The notes: a model not told the origin generated them from the sequence alone. DNA of 7,361 nt from Limiplasma sp031556335 (GCA_031556335.1 JAVBTE010000120.1:1-7361); one strand, 5' to 3'; counted from the stretch's first letter, positions 1 through 7,051 are shown. Numbers and translations: made by a program.

Positions 1-371
1 ATTTTCAGGTAGGCGATCAAAAGCCCGTTGAACATGCCGCAGAGCAGCCCCACCGCGATGGAGATGATCACGCCCTGCCACAGCGGCGCGCCGTGGTCGC
101 GGAACATGATGCCCGCCACCATGGCGCTGAGCGCCACGCTGGAACCGATGCTCAGGTCAATGCCCCGAATGATGACCACCATCATCATGCCCAGGGCCAT
201 GGTCAAATTCAGCGGCGTCCATAAAAGCACGCTGTTGATTACGCTGGCGAACCGTCCGCCGGAAAAAAGCTCCGGCCTTGCGATCCCCGACGCCAGAAAA
301 ATGACGAGGATGAACGCGAGCGTTACGAATTCTTTCACGTTTTGCGTGGCAAACCGTTTGATGTCTTTCAT
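1..371 (-). CDS. Sugar ABC transporter permease, N-terminal part (cut by left window edge)
   Basis: Inner-membrane permease of the ribose/rhamnose-type ABC importers (BPD_transp_2 family), expected to form the channel used by the ATPase encoded just upstream. Only the first 123 codons are in the window; the family is usually 310-350 residues. The protein starts MKDIKRFATQNVKEF, followed by a hydrophobic segment at about residues 15-31. Further hydrophobic stretches lie near 47-66, 75-90 and 100-120. The segment GIDLSIGSSVALSAMVAG (about 70-87) is the characteristic conserved motif of this family. The ATG at 371 overlaps the ATPase stop by four bases (ATGA), and AGGAG lies nine bases upstream, so the two are probably translationally coupled. 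Rhamnose as substrate is inferred from the locus; in Rhizobium leguminosarum the equivalent genes are rhaP/rhaQ. The permease family is clear, the exact substrate less so. Confidence 0.88.
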   Translation of the reverse strand, partial: MKDIKRFATQNVKEFVTLAFILVIFLASGIARPELFSGGRFASVINSVLLWTPLNLTMALGMMMVVIIRGIDLSIGSSVALSAMVAGIMFRDHGAPLWQGVIISIAVGLLCGMFNGLLIAYLK

Positions 372-1885
372 TTCGCAACGCTCCTGTTCTTCACGGTGGA
401 TGCGGCGGCCATGATCTTTTCGCCCGTCATCTCTCCCCGATCCAATTCGGCGGTCACGTGGCCTTCGCACATGACGTATACACGGTCTGAAAGCTGCAAA
501 ATTTCGGGCAGCTCGGAGGAAATCATCAAAATCGCTTTCCCCTGCCGGGCCAGCTCGTTGATCAGCTTGTATACCTCCACCTTCGCGCCCACGTCAATTC
601 CCCGGGTGGGCTCGTCCAGGATCAGAATGTCCGATTCGGTCAAAAGCCACTTGGCGATGAACACCTTTTGCTGGTTGCCGCCGGACAGCTCCTTCACGGA
701 CTGCTCCGCGTCGCGCATGCGCACGTTTAAATACTCCACGTAATGCCGCACCAGCTCGTCTTCCTTTTGCCGGCTGACAAAGCCCACCCGGTTGGCAATG
801 CGCTTCAAAATTGCGAAGGTCATGTTCACCCGGATGCTGAAGGACGTAATCAGGCCGGTGCGCGCCCGGTCCTCGGAAACCATGGCAACGCCCAGCTTCA
901 TCGCGTCCACCGGGTTGGCGATGCGGGCCTTTTTGCCGTGAATCCAGATTTCGCCCTTGTGGGCAGGCTGCACGCCAAACACCGCCGAGGCGACCTCGCT
1001 GCGTCCCGCGCCCACAAGCCCCGCCATGCCGACGATTTCGCCCTTGTGCAGCTTGATGCTGATGTTATAATACTGGCCCGGATAGGTGAGGTTTTTCGTT
1101 TCCAGCGCCAACTCGCCGATGGGGATTTCTTCTTTTACAATCAGCTCTTTGAAGGTGCGCCCCACCATCATCCGGACGATTTCATCCTGGGTCAGGTCCT
1201 TGGCCATGCATTCGTTCACGCGCTGGCCGTCGCGGAGCACCGTCACCCGGTCGGCGATCTGCATGATCTCCTCCAGACGGTGGCCAATGAACACGATGGC
1301 TTTGTTTTCCGCTTTCAGCCGCCGGATGGTCTCAAACAGCGTGCGGGCCTCGCCGTGGGAAAGGGCGGCGGTGGGTTCGTCCATGATGATCACCTTGGCG
1401 CTTTGGGAAAGCGCGCAGGCAATCTCCACCATCTGCTGGTCGGCAATGGTCATGCCCCGCACCGGGTCTTTCGCGCGGATGCGCACGTTCAGCGATTCCA
1501 GCAGTTCGTCGGTTTTCTGGTACAATTCCCGCCAGTTGATGGTGGCCTTGCCCTTGCCCCGGGTATGGCCGATGAACAGGTTTTCCGCCACGTTCAGGTC
1601 CTGAAAGGTAAGGGGTTCCTGGTGAATCAGCGCGATTCCCGCTTCCCGGGCCTGGTGCGGGTCCTTAAAGCGCACCGGCTCGCCGCCCAAAAGCAGCTGG
1701 CCTTCCGTGGGCTGGTACACGCCGCTGATGATTTTCATCAGCGTGGATTTGCCCGCGCCGTTTTCCCCCACCAGCGCGTGCACCTCTCCGGGGTAAATGT
1801 CAAAGTCCACATCCCGCAGCACAAACACGCCGCCGAATGATTTGCTGATGCCCTTTGCGCCGACAATCGGCCTACTTTCCGCCAT
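368..1885 (-). CDS. Sugar ABC transporter ATP-binding protein, two ATPase domains (probable rhamnose importer)
   Basis: Cytoplasmic energising subunit of a carbohydrate (CUT2-type) ABC importer; 505 residues, the normal length for RbsA/AraG/rhizobial RhaT proteins. Domain 1 has Walker A GENGAGKST at 40-48, a divergent signature region MTIADQQMVEIA from 145, and Walker B VIIMDEPTAAL with D169 and E170. Domain 2 has a degenerate Walker A, GLVGAGRS at 289-296, where Arg replaces Lys as usual in this family. It also has a canonical signature LSGGNQQK from 400 and Walker B LILDEPTRGIDVGAK with D424 and E425. The start at 1885 is supported by AGGAGG seven bases upstream. It lies 25 bases after rhaM and overlaps the permease start by four bases, so these form one operon. 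Rhamnose specificity rests on its neighbours. R. leguminosarum calls this gene rhaT, a name that clashes with the unrelated E. coli proton symporter, so no symbol is given. Confidence 0.95.
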   Translation of the reverse strand: MAESRPIVGAKGISKSFGGVFVLRDVDFDIYPGEVHALVGENGAGKSTLMKIISGVYQPTEGQLLLGGEPVRFKDPHQAREAGIALIHQEPLTFQDLNVAENLFIGHTRGKGKATINWRELYQKTDELLESLNVRIRAKDPVRGMTIADQQMVEIACALSQSAKVIIMDEPTAALSHGEARTLFETIRRLKAENKAIVFIGHRLEEIMQIADRVTVLRDGQRVNECMAKDLTQDEIVRMMVGRTFKELIVKEEIPIGELALETKNLTYPGQYYNISIKLHKGEIVGMAGLVGAGRSEVASAVFGVQPAHKGEIWIHGKKARIANPVDAMKLGVAMVSEDRARTGLITSFSIRVNMTFAILKRIANRVGFVSRQKEDELVRHYVEYLNVRMRDAEQSVKELSGGNQQKVFIAKWLLTESDILILDEPTRGIDVGAKVEVYKLINELARQGKAILMISSELPEILQLSDRVYVMCEGHVTAELDRGEMTGEKIMAAASTVKNRSVAK

Positions 1886-1910
1886 GGGTCAGCCTCCTGC
1901 TCTGCTTGGG

Positions 1911-2234
1911 TTATGCCAGATAAAATACTTCCGGAAGGTATTGGACCCCGGTGGACACGTCGCCGTCTTTCAGGGCGACGTCCAGCATCTTCGAGGTGAT
2001 GGCGTTCCAGCGGATGCAATCCGGGTCCTTGACCACTTTGGCGAAGGCCTCGTCCGGGTCGCAGTCGCACTCAAACACGTAAATGAACTGCGTGCCGTTT
2101 TGAAAAATGGAGTAATTCCGAAATCCCGCGTCCGAATGGGCCTTCATAATTTCAGGCCAGGGGTTCAGGTGCATCTTCACATATTCGTCCACACATTCCG
2201 GCTTGATGTTCCACACCCACGCGTACTTTGCCAT
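1911..2234 (-). CDS. rhaM: L-rhamnose mutarotase
   Basis: Interconverts alpha- and beta-L-rhamnopyranose in the cytoplasm, supplying the anomer used by the isomerase. At 107 residues it matches the usual size of about 104. Family features visible are Y18 and H22 within EYVKMHLNPWPE, Y41 within GFRNYSIF, the R75-W76 pair, and the typical C-terminal ending EVFYLA. H22, Y41 and W76 fall at the same numbers as the active-site residues I recall for E. coli RhaM. The start at 2234 is preceded by a strong GGAGGAGG. It is the first gene of the leftward transport operon, about 112 bases downstream of the predicted transcription start. Its place at the head of the transporter genes recalls R. leguminosarum, where the mutarotase RhaU accompanies the rhamnose ABC transporter. 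The identification is firm. Confidence 0.95.
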   Translation of the reverse strand: MAKYAWVWNIKPECVDEYVKMHLNPWPEIMKAHSDAGFRNYSIFQNGTQFIYVFECDCDPDEAFAKVVKDPDCIRWNAITSKMLDVALKDGDVSTGVQYLPEVFYLA

Positions 2235-2317
2235 AAAGCCTCCTCCAATTCAAAAAACATGAAATTTTGGGAAAAACAAACCATTCGCCTCGAAAAGCAA
2301 TCACACTTTTTTCAGTT

Positions 2318-2339
2318 CACAAAACATCCACTATTTGTG
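2318..2339. promoter_or_regulatory. Inverted repeat just downstream of the rhaM transcription start; candidate operator
   Basis: Arms CACAAA (2318-2323) and TTTGTG (2334-2339) are perfect inverted copies separated by 10 bases. The site covers about +8 to +29 of the leftward transcript predicted from the promoter at 2354-2382. That position would suit a repressor or roadblock site. In RNA the six-base-pair AU-rich stem would be weak, so a DNA site is more likely than an attenuator. AraC proteins usually bind direct half-sites, so the binding partner is uncertain. A short palindrome in AT-rich DNA can occur by chance. Confidence 0.3.
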
Positions 2340-2353
2340 TTGATTTATTGTTT

Positions 2354-2382
2354 ATTATAGCCAATCCCCCAGGGGAAATCAA
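2354..2382 (-). promoter_or_regulatory. Sigma-A-type promoter for the rhaM-transporter operon
   Basis: Reading leftward, the -35 is TTGATT (2377-2382) and the -10 is a perfect TATAAT (2354-2359), with the optimal 17-base spacer. Transcription would start near 2347, giving a leader of about 112 bases before the rhaM ATG. The leader shows no strong GC-rich hairpin or recognisable riboswitch. The spacer contains a small palindrome (2365-2376). The good match to consensus suggests a promoter with appreciable basal strength, perhaps modulated by the adjacent palindromes. Confidence 0.75.
2365..2376. promoter_or_regulatory. Palindrome inside the rhaM promoter spacer
   Basis: TCCCC and GGGGA are perfect five-base arms flanking a two-base centre, CA. 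The site lies wholly between the -35 and -10 boxes of the leftward promoter, where a bound protein would block RNA polymerase. It is also about 70 bases upstream of the predicted -35 of the divergent regulator gene. It stands out as a GC-rich patch in an AT-rich region. The palindrome is seen directly; its function is inference. Confidence 0.25.
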
Positions 2383-2442
2383 GAGGGGTATCCGGTATAA
2401 TAAAAAACCAATATCAGCCCCGCCTTCCCCGGCCCGCACGTA

Positions 2443-2471
2443 TTGCTATTCCCCTTTGAAGTTGTTACAAT
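2443..2471 (+). promoter_or_regulatory. Probable promoter for the AraC-family regulator gene
   Basis: A -35 of TTGCTA (2443-2448) and a -10 of TACAAT (2466-2471) are 17 bases apart, placing the start near 2478 and leaving a leader of about 36 bases. The -10 box overlaps an eight-base palindrome, ACAATTGT (2467-2474), a possible autoregulatory contact. An alternative perfect TATAAT sits at 2396-2401 but has no convincing -35 at 16-18 bases, so it is less likely unless it depends on an activator. Confidence 0.5.
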
Positions 2472-2513
2472 TGTGGCAAAGGCATGTCAGCTTGTCCGCA
2501 AGAGGTGGGGGTC

Positions 2514-3479
2514 ATGAATCCGGAATTGCTGTCAAGGCTTCGGGGCGTCACAGGGGAAGAGCGGGAACTGCTGGACGGGAACGCGCTGGACCGGGGGCTG
2601 TATTTCGCGTCCTCCCGGCTTTTGGTGGACAGCTCCCTGTTGCTTCAAGAAGGCGAACTGATCACCCTCCGGCCCCATACCCGTTTTATCGACTTTCCGG
2701 CCCACCGGCATAACTACATTGAAATCGTATACATGGTCAGCGGTGAGACGACCCACGTCGTCAGCCGAAACGAAACCGTCACCCTACGGGCGGGTGAAAT
2801 CCTGATGATGAACCAGCATGAAGAGCATGCCATCCTGGCGGCCTCCGCCGAGGACATCGCGGTGAACATCATCGTGCTGCCCGCTTTTTTTGATGTGGTG
2901 CTGTCCCACATCGGCCAGGACCATGTGCTGGGCAGCTTTCTGATGAATTCGCTGCGGGAGCGGGACGATGGCATCACCTATCTTCACTTCCGCGTGGCCC
3001 AGGTTTTGCCCATCCAGCTGATTATGGAATGCCTGGTGTACGACCTTATTTTTCACGTGCCCGGGGGGCGGAAAATCAACCAGACCACCATGAGCCTGTT
3101 GTTTTTGCATCTTCTGAACGCAACGGACCGGCTGCATTTCAGCGCCCGGCAGCAAACGGAGGGCATCGTGGTGGCCGCCCTCAGGGAAATTGAGGAAAAC
3201 TACGCCTTTGCCAGCTTGACCTCCATCGCAAAAAGCTTTCGGTGTTCCCTTTCCTATGTAAGCCGCATGATCAAAAAAGCCACCGGGTCCACCTTTGCCC
3301 AGCTGTTGCAAAAGAAAAGAATGGACAAAGCGGCCGCGCTTTTGCGGCAGTCCTCCCTCACCGTGCAGGAGATTATGCATGCGGTGGGATACCAGAATTC
3401 AAGCCATTTTTACCGCCTGTTTGAGAACAGATTCAATGCCAGCCCCCATGAAATGCGGAAAATTTCGTTACAAAAATAG
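2514..3479 (+). CDS. AraC-family transcriptional regulator with N-terminal cupin, candidate rhamnose regulator
   Basis: Cytoplasmic DNA-binding regulator of 321 residues. An N-terminal extension of about 50 residues leads into an AraC-type cupin (about 50-150). This includes FPAHRHNYIEIVYMVSGETTH with H64, H66 and E70, then LRAGEILMMNQHEEHAI. A helical linker follows, and then a C-terminal AraC DNA-binding domain from about 222. Helix-turn-helix 1 is near LTSIAKSFRCSLSYVSRMIKKATG, and helix-turn-helix 2 contains VQEIMHAVGYQNSSHFYRLFENRF with the hallmark GYQNSSHFYR at 292-301. The ATG at 2514 is preferred over an in-frame ATG at 2484 because GAGGTGGGGG directly precedes it, while 2484 lacks a ribosome binding site. 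Its place between divergent rhamnose transport and catabolic operons suggests a rhamnose-sensing activator analogous to RhaS/RhaR. Orthology to either is not established, so no symbol is given. Confidence 0.9.
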   Translation: MNPELLSRLRGVTGEERELLDGNALDRGLYFASSRLLVDSSLLLQEGELITLRPHTRFIDFPAHRHNYIEIVYMVSGETTHVVSRNETVTLRAGEILMMNQHEEHAILAASAEDIAVNIIVLPAFFDVVLSHIGQDHVLGSFLMNSLRERDDGITYLHFRVAQVLPIQLIMECLVYDLIFHVPGGRKINQTTMSLLFLHLLNATDRLHFSARQQTEGIVVAALREIEENYAFASLTSIAKSFRCSLSYVSRMIKKATGSTFAQLLQKKRMDKAAALLRQSSLTVQEIMHAVGYQNSSHFYRLFENRFNASPHEMRKISLQK

Positions 3480-3522
3480 TGAAATTATCGTCCTATTTTC
3501 ACCAGAACCATTTTTGTATACT
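3479..3522 (+). promoter_or_regulatory. Control region of rhaBAD: inverted repeat plus -10-like box
   Basis: The 66-base gap before rhaB contains arms GTGAAA (3479-3484) and TTTCAC (3497-3502) with a 12-base spacer, beginning at the last base of the regulator's stop codon. Downstream, TATACT (3517-3522) is a good -10 box, predicting a start near 3529, only about 17 bases before the rhaB ATG. At the matching -35 position there is only a T-rich sequence with no TTG core. That is typical of an activator-dependent promoter with the regulator bound next to RNA polymerase. The inverted repeat lies across the -35 region and is the natural candidate site, though AraC sites are more often direct repeats. 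Read-through from the regulator gene is also possible, as the gap has no clear terminator. Confidence 0.45.
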
Positions 3523-3545
3523 GACATTACCATGGGGGTGTTTTG

Positions 3546-4961
3546 ATGAATTATGTCGCATGCGATATTGGCGCATCCAGCGGACGCCTTCTGGTTGGCG
3601 CGCTTTCGGCAACGGGCCGGATCGAGCTGAAAGAGCTGTACCGCTTTGAAAATGAATGCAAGGACAAGAACGGGTTCCTTTGCTGGGACACGCAGGCCCT
3701 GTACCGCCACATTTTGGAGGGCCTCAAGCTGGCAAAGCCCTACGCGCCGGTTTCCTTTGGCGTGGATACCTGGGGCGTTGATTTTGTGCTTTTGGACCCG
3801 CAAGGCGGCATGATCGGCGACGCCGTGGCCTATCGGGACGGCCGCACCCAGGGCCTGAAAGAAGCGCTGGAAAAGCGGCTGCCCTTTGGCGATCACTTTT
3901 CCAAAACGGGCATCGCCGCCCAGCCCTTCAACACCGTGTATCAAATGATGAGCATTCCAACAGAATTGCTGGACCAGGCGGCCTCCTTCCTCATGCTGCC
4001 GGATTATCTGCACTTTTTGCTGACCGGGCAAAAGCGCAACGAATATACCAACGCCTCCACTTCCGGGCTGCTGAACGCAAGGACCCGGACCTGGGACGGG
4101 GAGGTGCTTGCCGCGGCGGGGCTGCCCCAAACGCTGTTCCAAAACGCCCCGGCCTTGCCGGGAACCCTGCTGGGCGATTTCCTGCCGGAAGTTGCGGCGG
4201 AGATCGGCTATCCCTGCCGGGTGGTTTTGCCCGCCACCCACGACACGGCCAGCGCCTTCATGGCCGTTCCGGCCCTGGACCCGGGCGCGGTCTTTCTCTC
4301 CAGCGGAACCTGGAGCCTGCTTGGGGTGGAACTAGACGCGCCCTTGACCAGCGGGGAAGCGTTGCGCGCAGGGTTCACCAACGAAGGCGGGCATGGGCAT
4401 ACCATCCGTTTCCTGAAGAACATCATGGGGCTTTGGATTTTGCAGCGCCTTCGCAAGGAACAGGGCGGGAAATACACATTTGCGGAAATGGCCTTGCTGG
4501 CCCAGGAAAACGCGGCCTGCCAGGCCACCTTTGACGTGAACGCCGCCCGGTTTTTGGCTCCGGAGAGCATGACGAGGGAAATTGCGGCCGCGCTTTCGGA
4601 GGGCGGGCAACCCCTGCCCCAAACAGACGGGGCGCTTTTCGCCTGCGTGTACCATTCCCTGGTCAAATGCTACGGCGAGGCTGTGAAGCAGCTGGAAAGC
4701 ATCACCGGCAAGCGTTTCACCAGCATGAACATCGTGGGCGGAGGAAGCCAGAACCAGGTGCTGAACCAATGGATCGCGAACGAGCTTTGCATGCCGGTGC
4801 ACGCCGGGCCCACGGAGGGCTCCTCCATCGGCAACATTCTGGCGCAAATGCTTGCTGCGGGCGAGTTTTCCAATCTTCCAGCGGCCCGGCAGGCCATTGT
4901 GAACAGTTTTGAAATGACCACCTATCTTCCAAAAATGAAAGGGGAGCAAGCACATGTTTGA
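3546..4961 (+). CDS. rhaB: L-rhamnulokinase
   Basis: Phosphorylates L-rhamnulose to L-rhamnulose-1-phosphate with ATP in the cytoplasm. The 471-residue protein belongs to the FGGY carbohydrate kinases and is close to the usual 480-490. The N-terminal phosphate-binding segment is YVACDIGASSGRLLVG (D7, G9, S11-R14). The conserved GVDTWGVDFVLLD starts at residue 72, and ATHDTASAF contains the likely catalytic base D233. SSGTWSLLGVE and the C-terminal nucleotide-binding GGGSQNQ (398-404), followed by GPTEGSSIGNILAQ, complete the family pattern. The ATG at 3546 is chosen because GGGGGTG lies five bases upstream; an in-frame TTG at 3543 adds one residue and is less likely. The end overlaps the rhaA start by eight bases. 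First gene of rhaBAD. Confidence 0.96.
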   Translation: MNYVACDIGASSGRLLVGALSATGRIELKELYRFENECKDKNGFLCWDTQALYRHILEGLKLAKPYAPVSFGVDTWGVDFVLLDPQGGMIGDAVAYRDGRTQGLKEALEKRLPFGDHFSKTGIAAQPFNTVYQMMSIPTELLDQAASFLMLPDYLHFLLTGQKRNEYTNASTSGLLNARTRTWDGEVLAAAGLPQTLFQNAPALPGTLLGDFLPEVAAEIGYPCRVVLPATHDTASAFMAVPALDPGAVFLSSGTWSLLGVELDAPLTSGEALRAGFTNEGGHGHTIRFLKNIMGLWILQRLRKEQGGKYTFAEMALLAQENAACQATFDVNAARFLAPESMTREIAAALSEGGQPLPQTDGALFACVYHSLVKCYGEAVKQLESITGKRFTSMNIVGGGSQNQVLNQWIANELCMPVHAGPTEGSSIGNILAQMLAAGEFSNLPAARQAIVNSFEMTTYLPKMKGEQAHV

Positions 4962-6192
4962 GCAGGCGAAAAAACGGTACGAAACCCTGGGCGTGGACGT
5001 GGAAAGCGCGCTGACGAAGCTTTCGCGCATGCCCGTCAGCATTCATTGCTGGCAAGGCGACGATGTGACCGGCTTTGAAAACGCGGGCGCGCTGACGGGC
5101 GGCATCCAGGCCACGGGAAACTACCCGGGCAAAGCCAGGAACTTTGCGGAACTGACGGCGGATTTTGAAAAAGCGTGCAGCCTGATCCCCGGCCAAAAGC
5201 GCTTCAATCTTCATGCCAGCTACGCCCTGTTTGAAAACGGGGAAAAGGTGGACCGGGACCGCCTGGAGCCCAAGCATTTTCAAAAATGGGCCCTGTGGGC
5301 GAAAGAGAAGGGGATTTCCATCGACTTCAACCCCACCTTCTTCTCCCATCCCAAGGCGAACGGGCTGACCCTGGCCCACCCCGACCCTGACATCCGGGCT
5401 TTTTGGGTGCGGCACGGCATCGCGTGCCGGCGCATCGCGGCGTATTTGGCAAAAATGCAGGGAAACCCTTGCCTTTGCAATGTTTGGATTCCCGACGGCA
5501 TGAAGGATGTGCCCGCCGACCGGCTGCTGCCGCGCCTGCGCCTTCAGGAGAGCCTGGATCAGATTTTCGCGGAAAAGCTGGAGGGGGTCATCGACAGCGT
5601 GGAAAGCAAGCTGTTTGGCATTGGCCTGGAAGCCTATACCGTGGGCAGCAACGAGTTTTACACCGCCTACGCGGCGCGGCGCAACGGCGTGTACAACCTT
5701 TTGGACAGCGGGCACTTTCACCCCACCGAGGTCATCAGCGACAAGATCGCTTCCATGCTATGCTTTTTTGATAAGCTCCCGCTGCATGTGACCCGCTCCA
5801 TCCGTTGGGACAGCGACCACGTGGTGCGGCTGGACGATGAACTGAAAGAAATCGCCTGCGAAATCGTGCGCAACGAAGCCATGGACAAGGTGCTCATCGG
5901 CCTGGACTTTTTTGACGCGGCCATCAACCGCATCGCGGCCTGGGTGATTGGCACCCGCAACATGCACAAAGCCTTGCTGTACGCCCTTCTTCTGCCCCAC
6001 CGGCGCATGAAGGCCTTGCAGGAAAGCGGAACCTTTACGGAGCTTTTGATGCTTCAGGAAGAATGCAAAACCCTTCCTTTTGGCGACGTGTGGGAAGAAT
6101 ACTGCCTGCGGCAGGGGGTTCCGGCGGATGAAGGATGGTTCCAACAAGTGCTGGAATATGAAAAAACTGTATTGAACAAGAGGGAAGCATGA
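4954..6192 (+). CDS. rhaA: L-rhamnose isomerase
   Basis: Converts L-rhamnose to L-rhamnulose, a metal-dependent (typically manganese) aldose-ketose isomerase with a TIM-barrel fold. At 412 residues it is close to the usual 415-420. Family segments include SIHCWQGDDVTGFE near the N-terminus, IDFNPTFFSHPKA, VESKLFGIGLEAYTVGSNEF, LDSGHFHPTEVISDK, HVTRSIRWDSDHVV and GLDFFDAAINRIAAWVIG. The expected metal and active-site residues are E217, D251, H254, H278, D286, D288 and D318. Most sit 16 below the E. coli numbers I recall, consistent with a shorter N-terminus. The start at 4954 lies inside the end of rhaB and is preceded by AGGGGAGC; its stop overlaps the rhaD start by four bases. These overlaps indicate coupled translation. 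Nothing appears broken or unusual. Confidence 0.97.
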   Translation: MFEQAKKRYETLGVDVESALTKLSRMPVSIHCWQGDDVTGFENAGALTGGIQATGNYPGKARNFAELTADFEKACSLIPGQKRFNLHASYALFENGEKVDRDRLEPKHFQKWALWAKEKGISIDFNPTFFSHPKANGLTLAHPDPDIRAFWVRHGIACRRIAAYLAKMQGNPCLCNVWIPDGMKDVPADRLLPRLRLQESLDQIFAEKLEGVIDSVESKLFGIGLEAYTVGSNEFYTAYAARRNGVYNLLDSGHFHPTEVISDKIASMLCFFDKLPLHVTRSIRWDSDHVVRLDDELKEIACEIVRNEAMDKVLIGLDFFDAAINRIAAWVIGTRNMHKALLYALLLPHRRMKALQESGTFTELLMLQEECKTLPFGDVWEEYCLRQGVPADEGWFQQVLEYEKTVLNKREA

Positions 6193-7025
6193 TGGCAGCA
6201 AAAGAAACCGGCGGCCCGGACATCGGAATCATTCAGCAGTTTGTTCGCGCCTGCCAGGATGGCTGGGATCAAGGGTGGCATGAGCGCAACGGCGGCAACC
6301 TGACCTACCGCATGAGCGAGGCCGACGTTTCGGCGTGCGCACCGCTCTTCCATGCCGGCGGGGAAGAAATTCCGCTGGGGGTGTCCGCCCCCAACCTGGC
6401 CGGGGAGTATTTCATTGCCACGGGCACCGGAAGATTTTTTCGCAACGTGCCCCTGTGCCCGGAGGAAAACATCGGCATCTGCTGGCTAAACGACAAGGGC
6501 GACGCCTACCGCGTCGTTTGGGGGTTGGGCGGCGGCCGTCCCACCAGCGAATTTCCCAGCCACATCCTGAACCACAGCGTTCGCAAGGCGGTCACAAACG
6601 GCCTGTGCCGCGTTATTTACCACGCCCACACCCCGGCCATCATCGCCCTGACCTACATTTTGCCGCTGACGGCCAAAGACTTTACCCGGGCCTTGTGGCA
6701 AAGCGCCACCGAATGCCCCGTGGTGTTCCCCGGCGGGGTGGGGGTGGTGCCGTGGATGGTGCCGGGCGGGGCCGCCATCGCCCTTGCCACCAGCGAGCTG
6801 ATGAAGGAATATGACGCGGCCATTTGGGCGCACCACGGCACCTTTGCCTCCGGCCCCAATTTTGACATCACCTTTGGGCTGATGCATACCATCGAAAAGG
6901 CGGCCGCCATCTACATGAGCGTGCTTGCCAGCGGGCAGGCCGTTTTGCAAACCATTACGGACGAAAACCTGCGCGCCATCGCCAAAGATTTCGGCGTTGC
7001 GCTGCGGGAAGAGTTCCTGGCGTAA
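6189..7025 (+). CDS. rhaD: Rhamnulose-1-phosphate aldolase
   Basis: Cleaves L-rhamnulose-1-phosphate to dihydroxyacetone phosphate and L-lactaldehyde; a zinc-dependent class II aldolase of the AraD/FucA fold. At 278 residues it is near the 274 of E. coli RhaD. Visible are the substrate-phosphate region HERNGGNLTYR near the N-terminus, the catalytic glutamate E121 in GGRPTSEFPSH, the zinc ligands H145 and H147 in YHAHTPA, and H216 in WAHHG. All are offset by exactly four from the E. coli residues E117, H141, H143 and H212. It is the separate zinc aldolase, not the aldolase-dehydrogenase fusion seen in some bacteria. Two adjacent in-frame ATGs (6189 and 6192) overlap the rhaA stop by four or one base. 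AGAGGG upstream suits either; the first is given. Last gene of the operon. Confidence 0.96.
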   Translation: MMAAKETGGPDIGIIQQFVRACQDGWDQGWHERNGGNLTYRMSEADVSACAPLFHAGGEEIPLGVSAPNLAGEYFIATGTGRFFRNVPLCPEENIGICWLNDKGDAYRVVWGLGGGRPTSEFPSHILNHSVRKAVTNGLCRVIYHAHTPAIIALTYILPLTAKDFTRALWQSATECPVVFPGGVGVVPWMVPGGAAIALATSELMKEYDAAIWAHHGTFASGPNFDITFGLMHTIEKAAAIYMSVLASGQAVLQTITDENLRAIAKDFGVALREEFLA

Positions 7026-7051
7026 GGGCGAACAGACCGCCGACAAAGTCC

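Noticed and set aside
28..414. 128-codon plus-strand open frame at the left edge
   Set aside because: It is antisense to the permease, whose family motif GIDLSIGSSVALSA is clear; the Met-rich translation reflects reversed codons.
743..1840. 365-codon open frame on the plus strand opposite the ABC ATPase
   Set aside because: It lies wholly antisense to a well-conserved ATPase gene, is rich in His, Val and Gly in a low-complexity way typical of reversed GC-rich coding sequence, and matches no family I recognise.
2235..2346. Possible riboswitch or attenuator in the 112-base rhaM leader
   Set aside because: The leader is AT-rich with only one weak six-base-pair stem and no terminator hairpin with a T-run; no known riboswitch pattern was recognised.
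2484..2513. Upstream in-frame ATG for the AraC-family gene, adding 10 residues
   Set aside because: It has no ribosome binding site and sits within a few bases of the predicted transcription start, while the ATG at 2514 follows a clear GAGGTGGGGG.
3543..3545. TTG as start codon of rhaB
   Set aside because: It is immediately followed by an ATG better placed relative to the GGGGGTG ribosome binding site, and the resulting protein begins as the family normally does.
3468..4241. 257-codon minus-strand open frame opposite the start of rhaB
   Set aside because: It is a shadow of rhaB, crossing its promoter and the end of the regulator gene, and shows no recognisable domain.
4717..5721. 334-codon open frame on the minus strand opposite rhaB and rhaA
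   Set aside because: It is antisense to two firmly identified overlapping genes, has no ribosome binding site or promoter that I can see, and has the composition expected of a shadow frame in GC-rich DNA.
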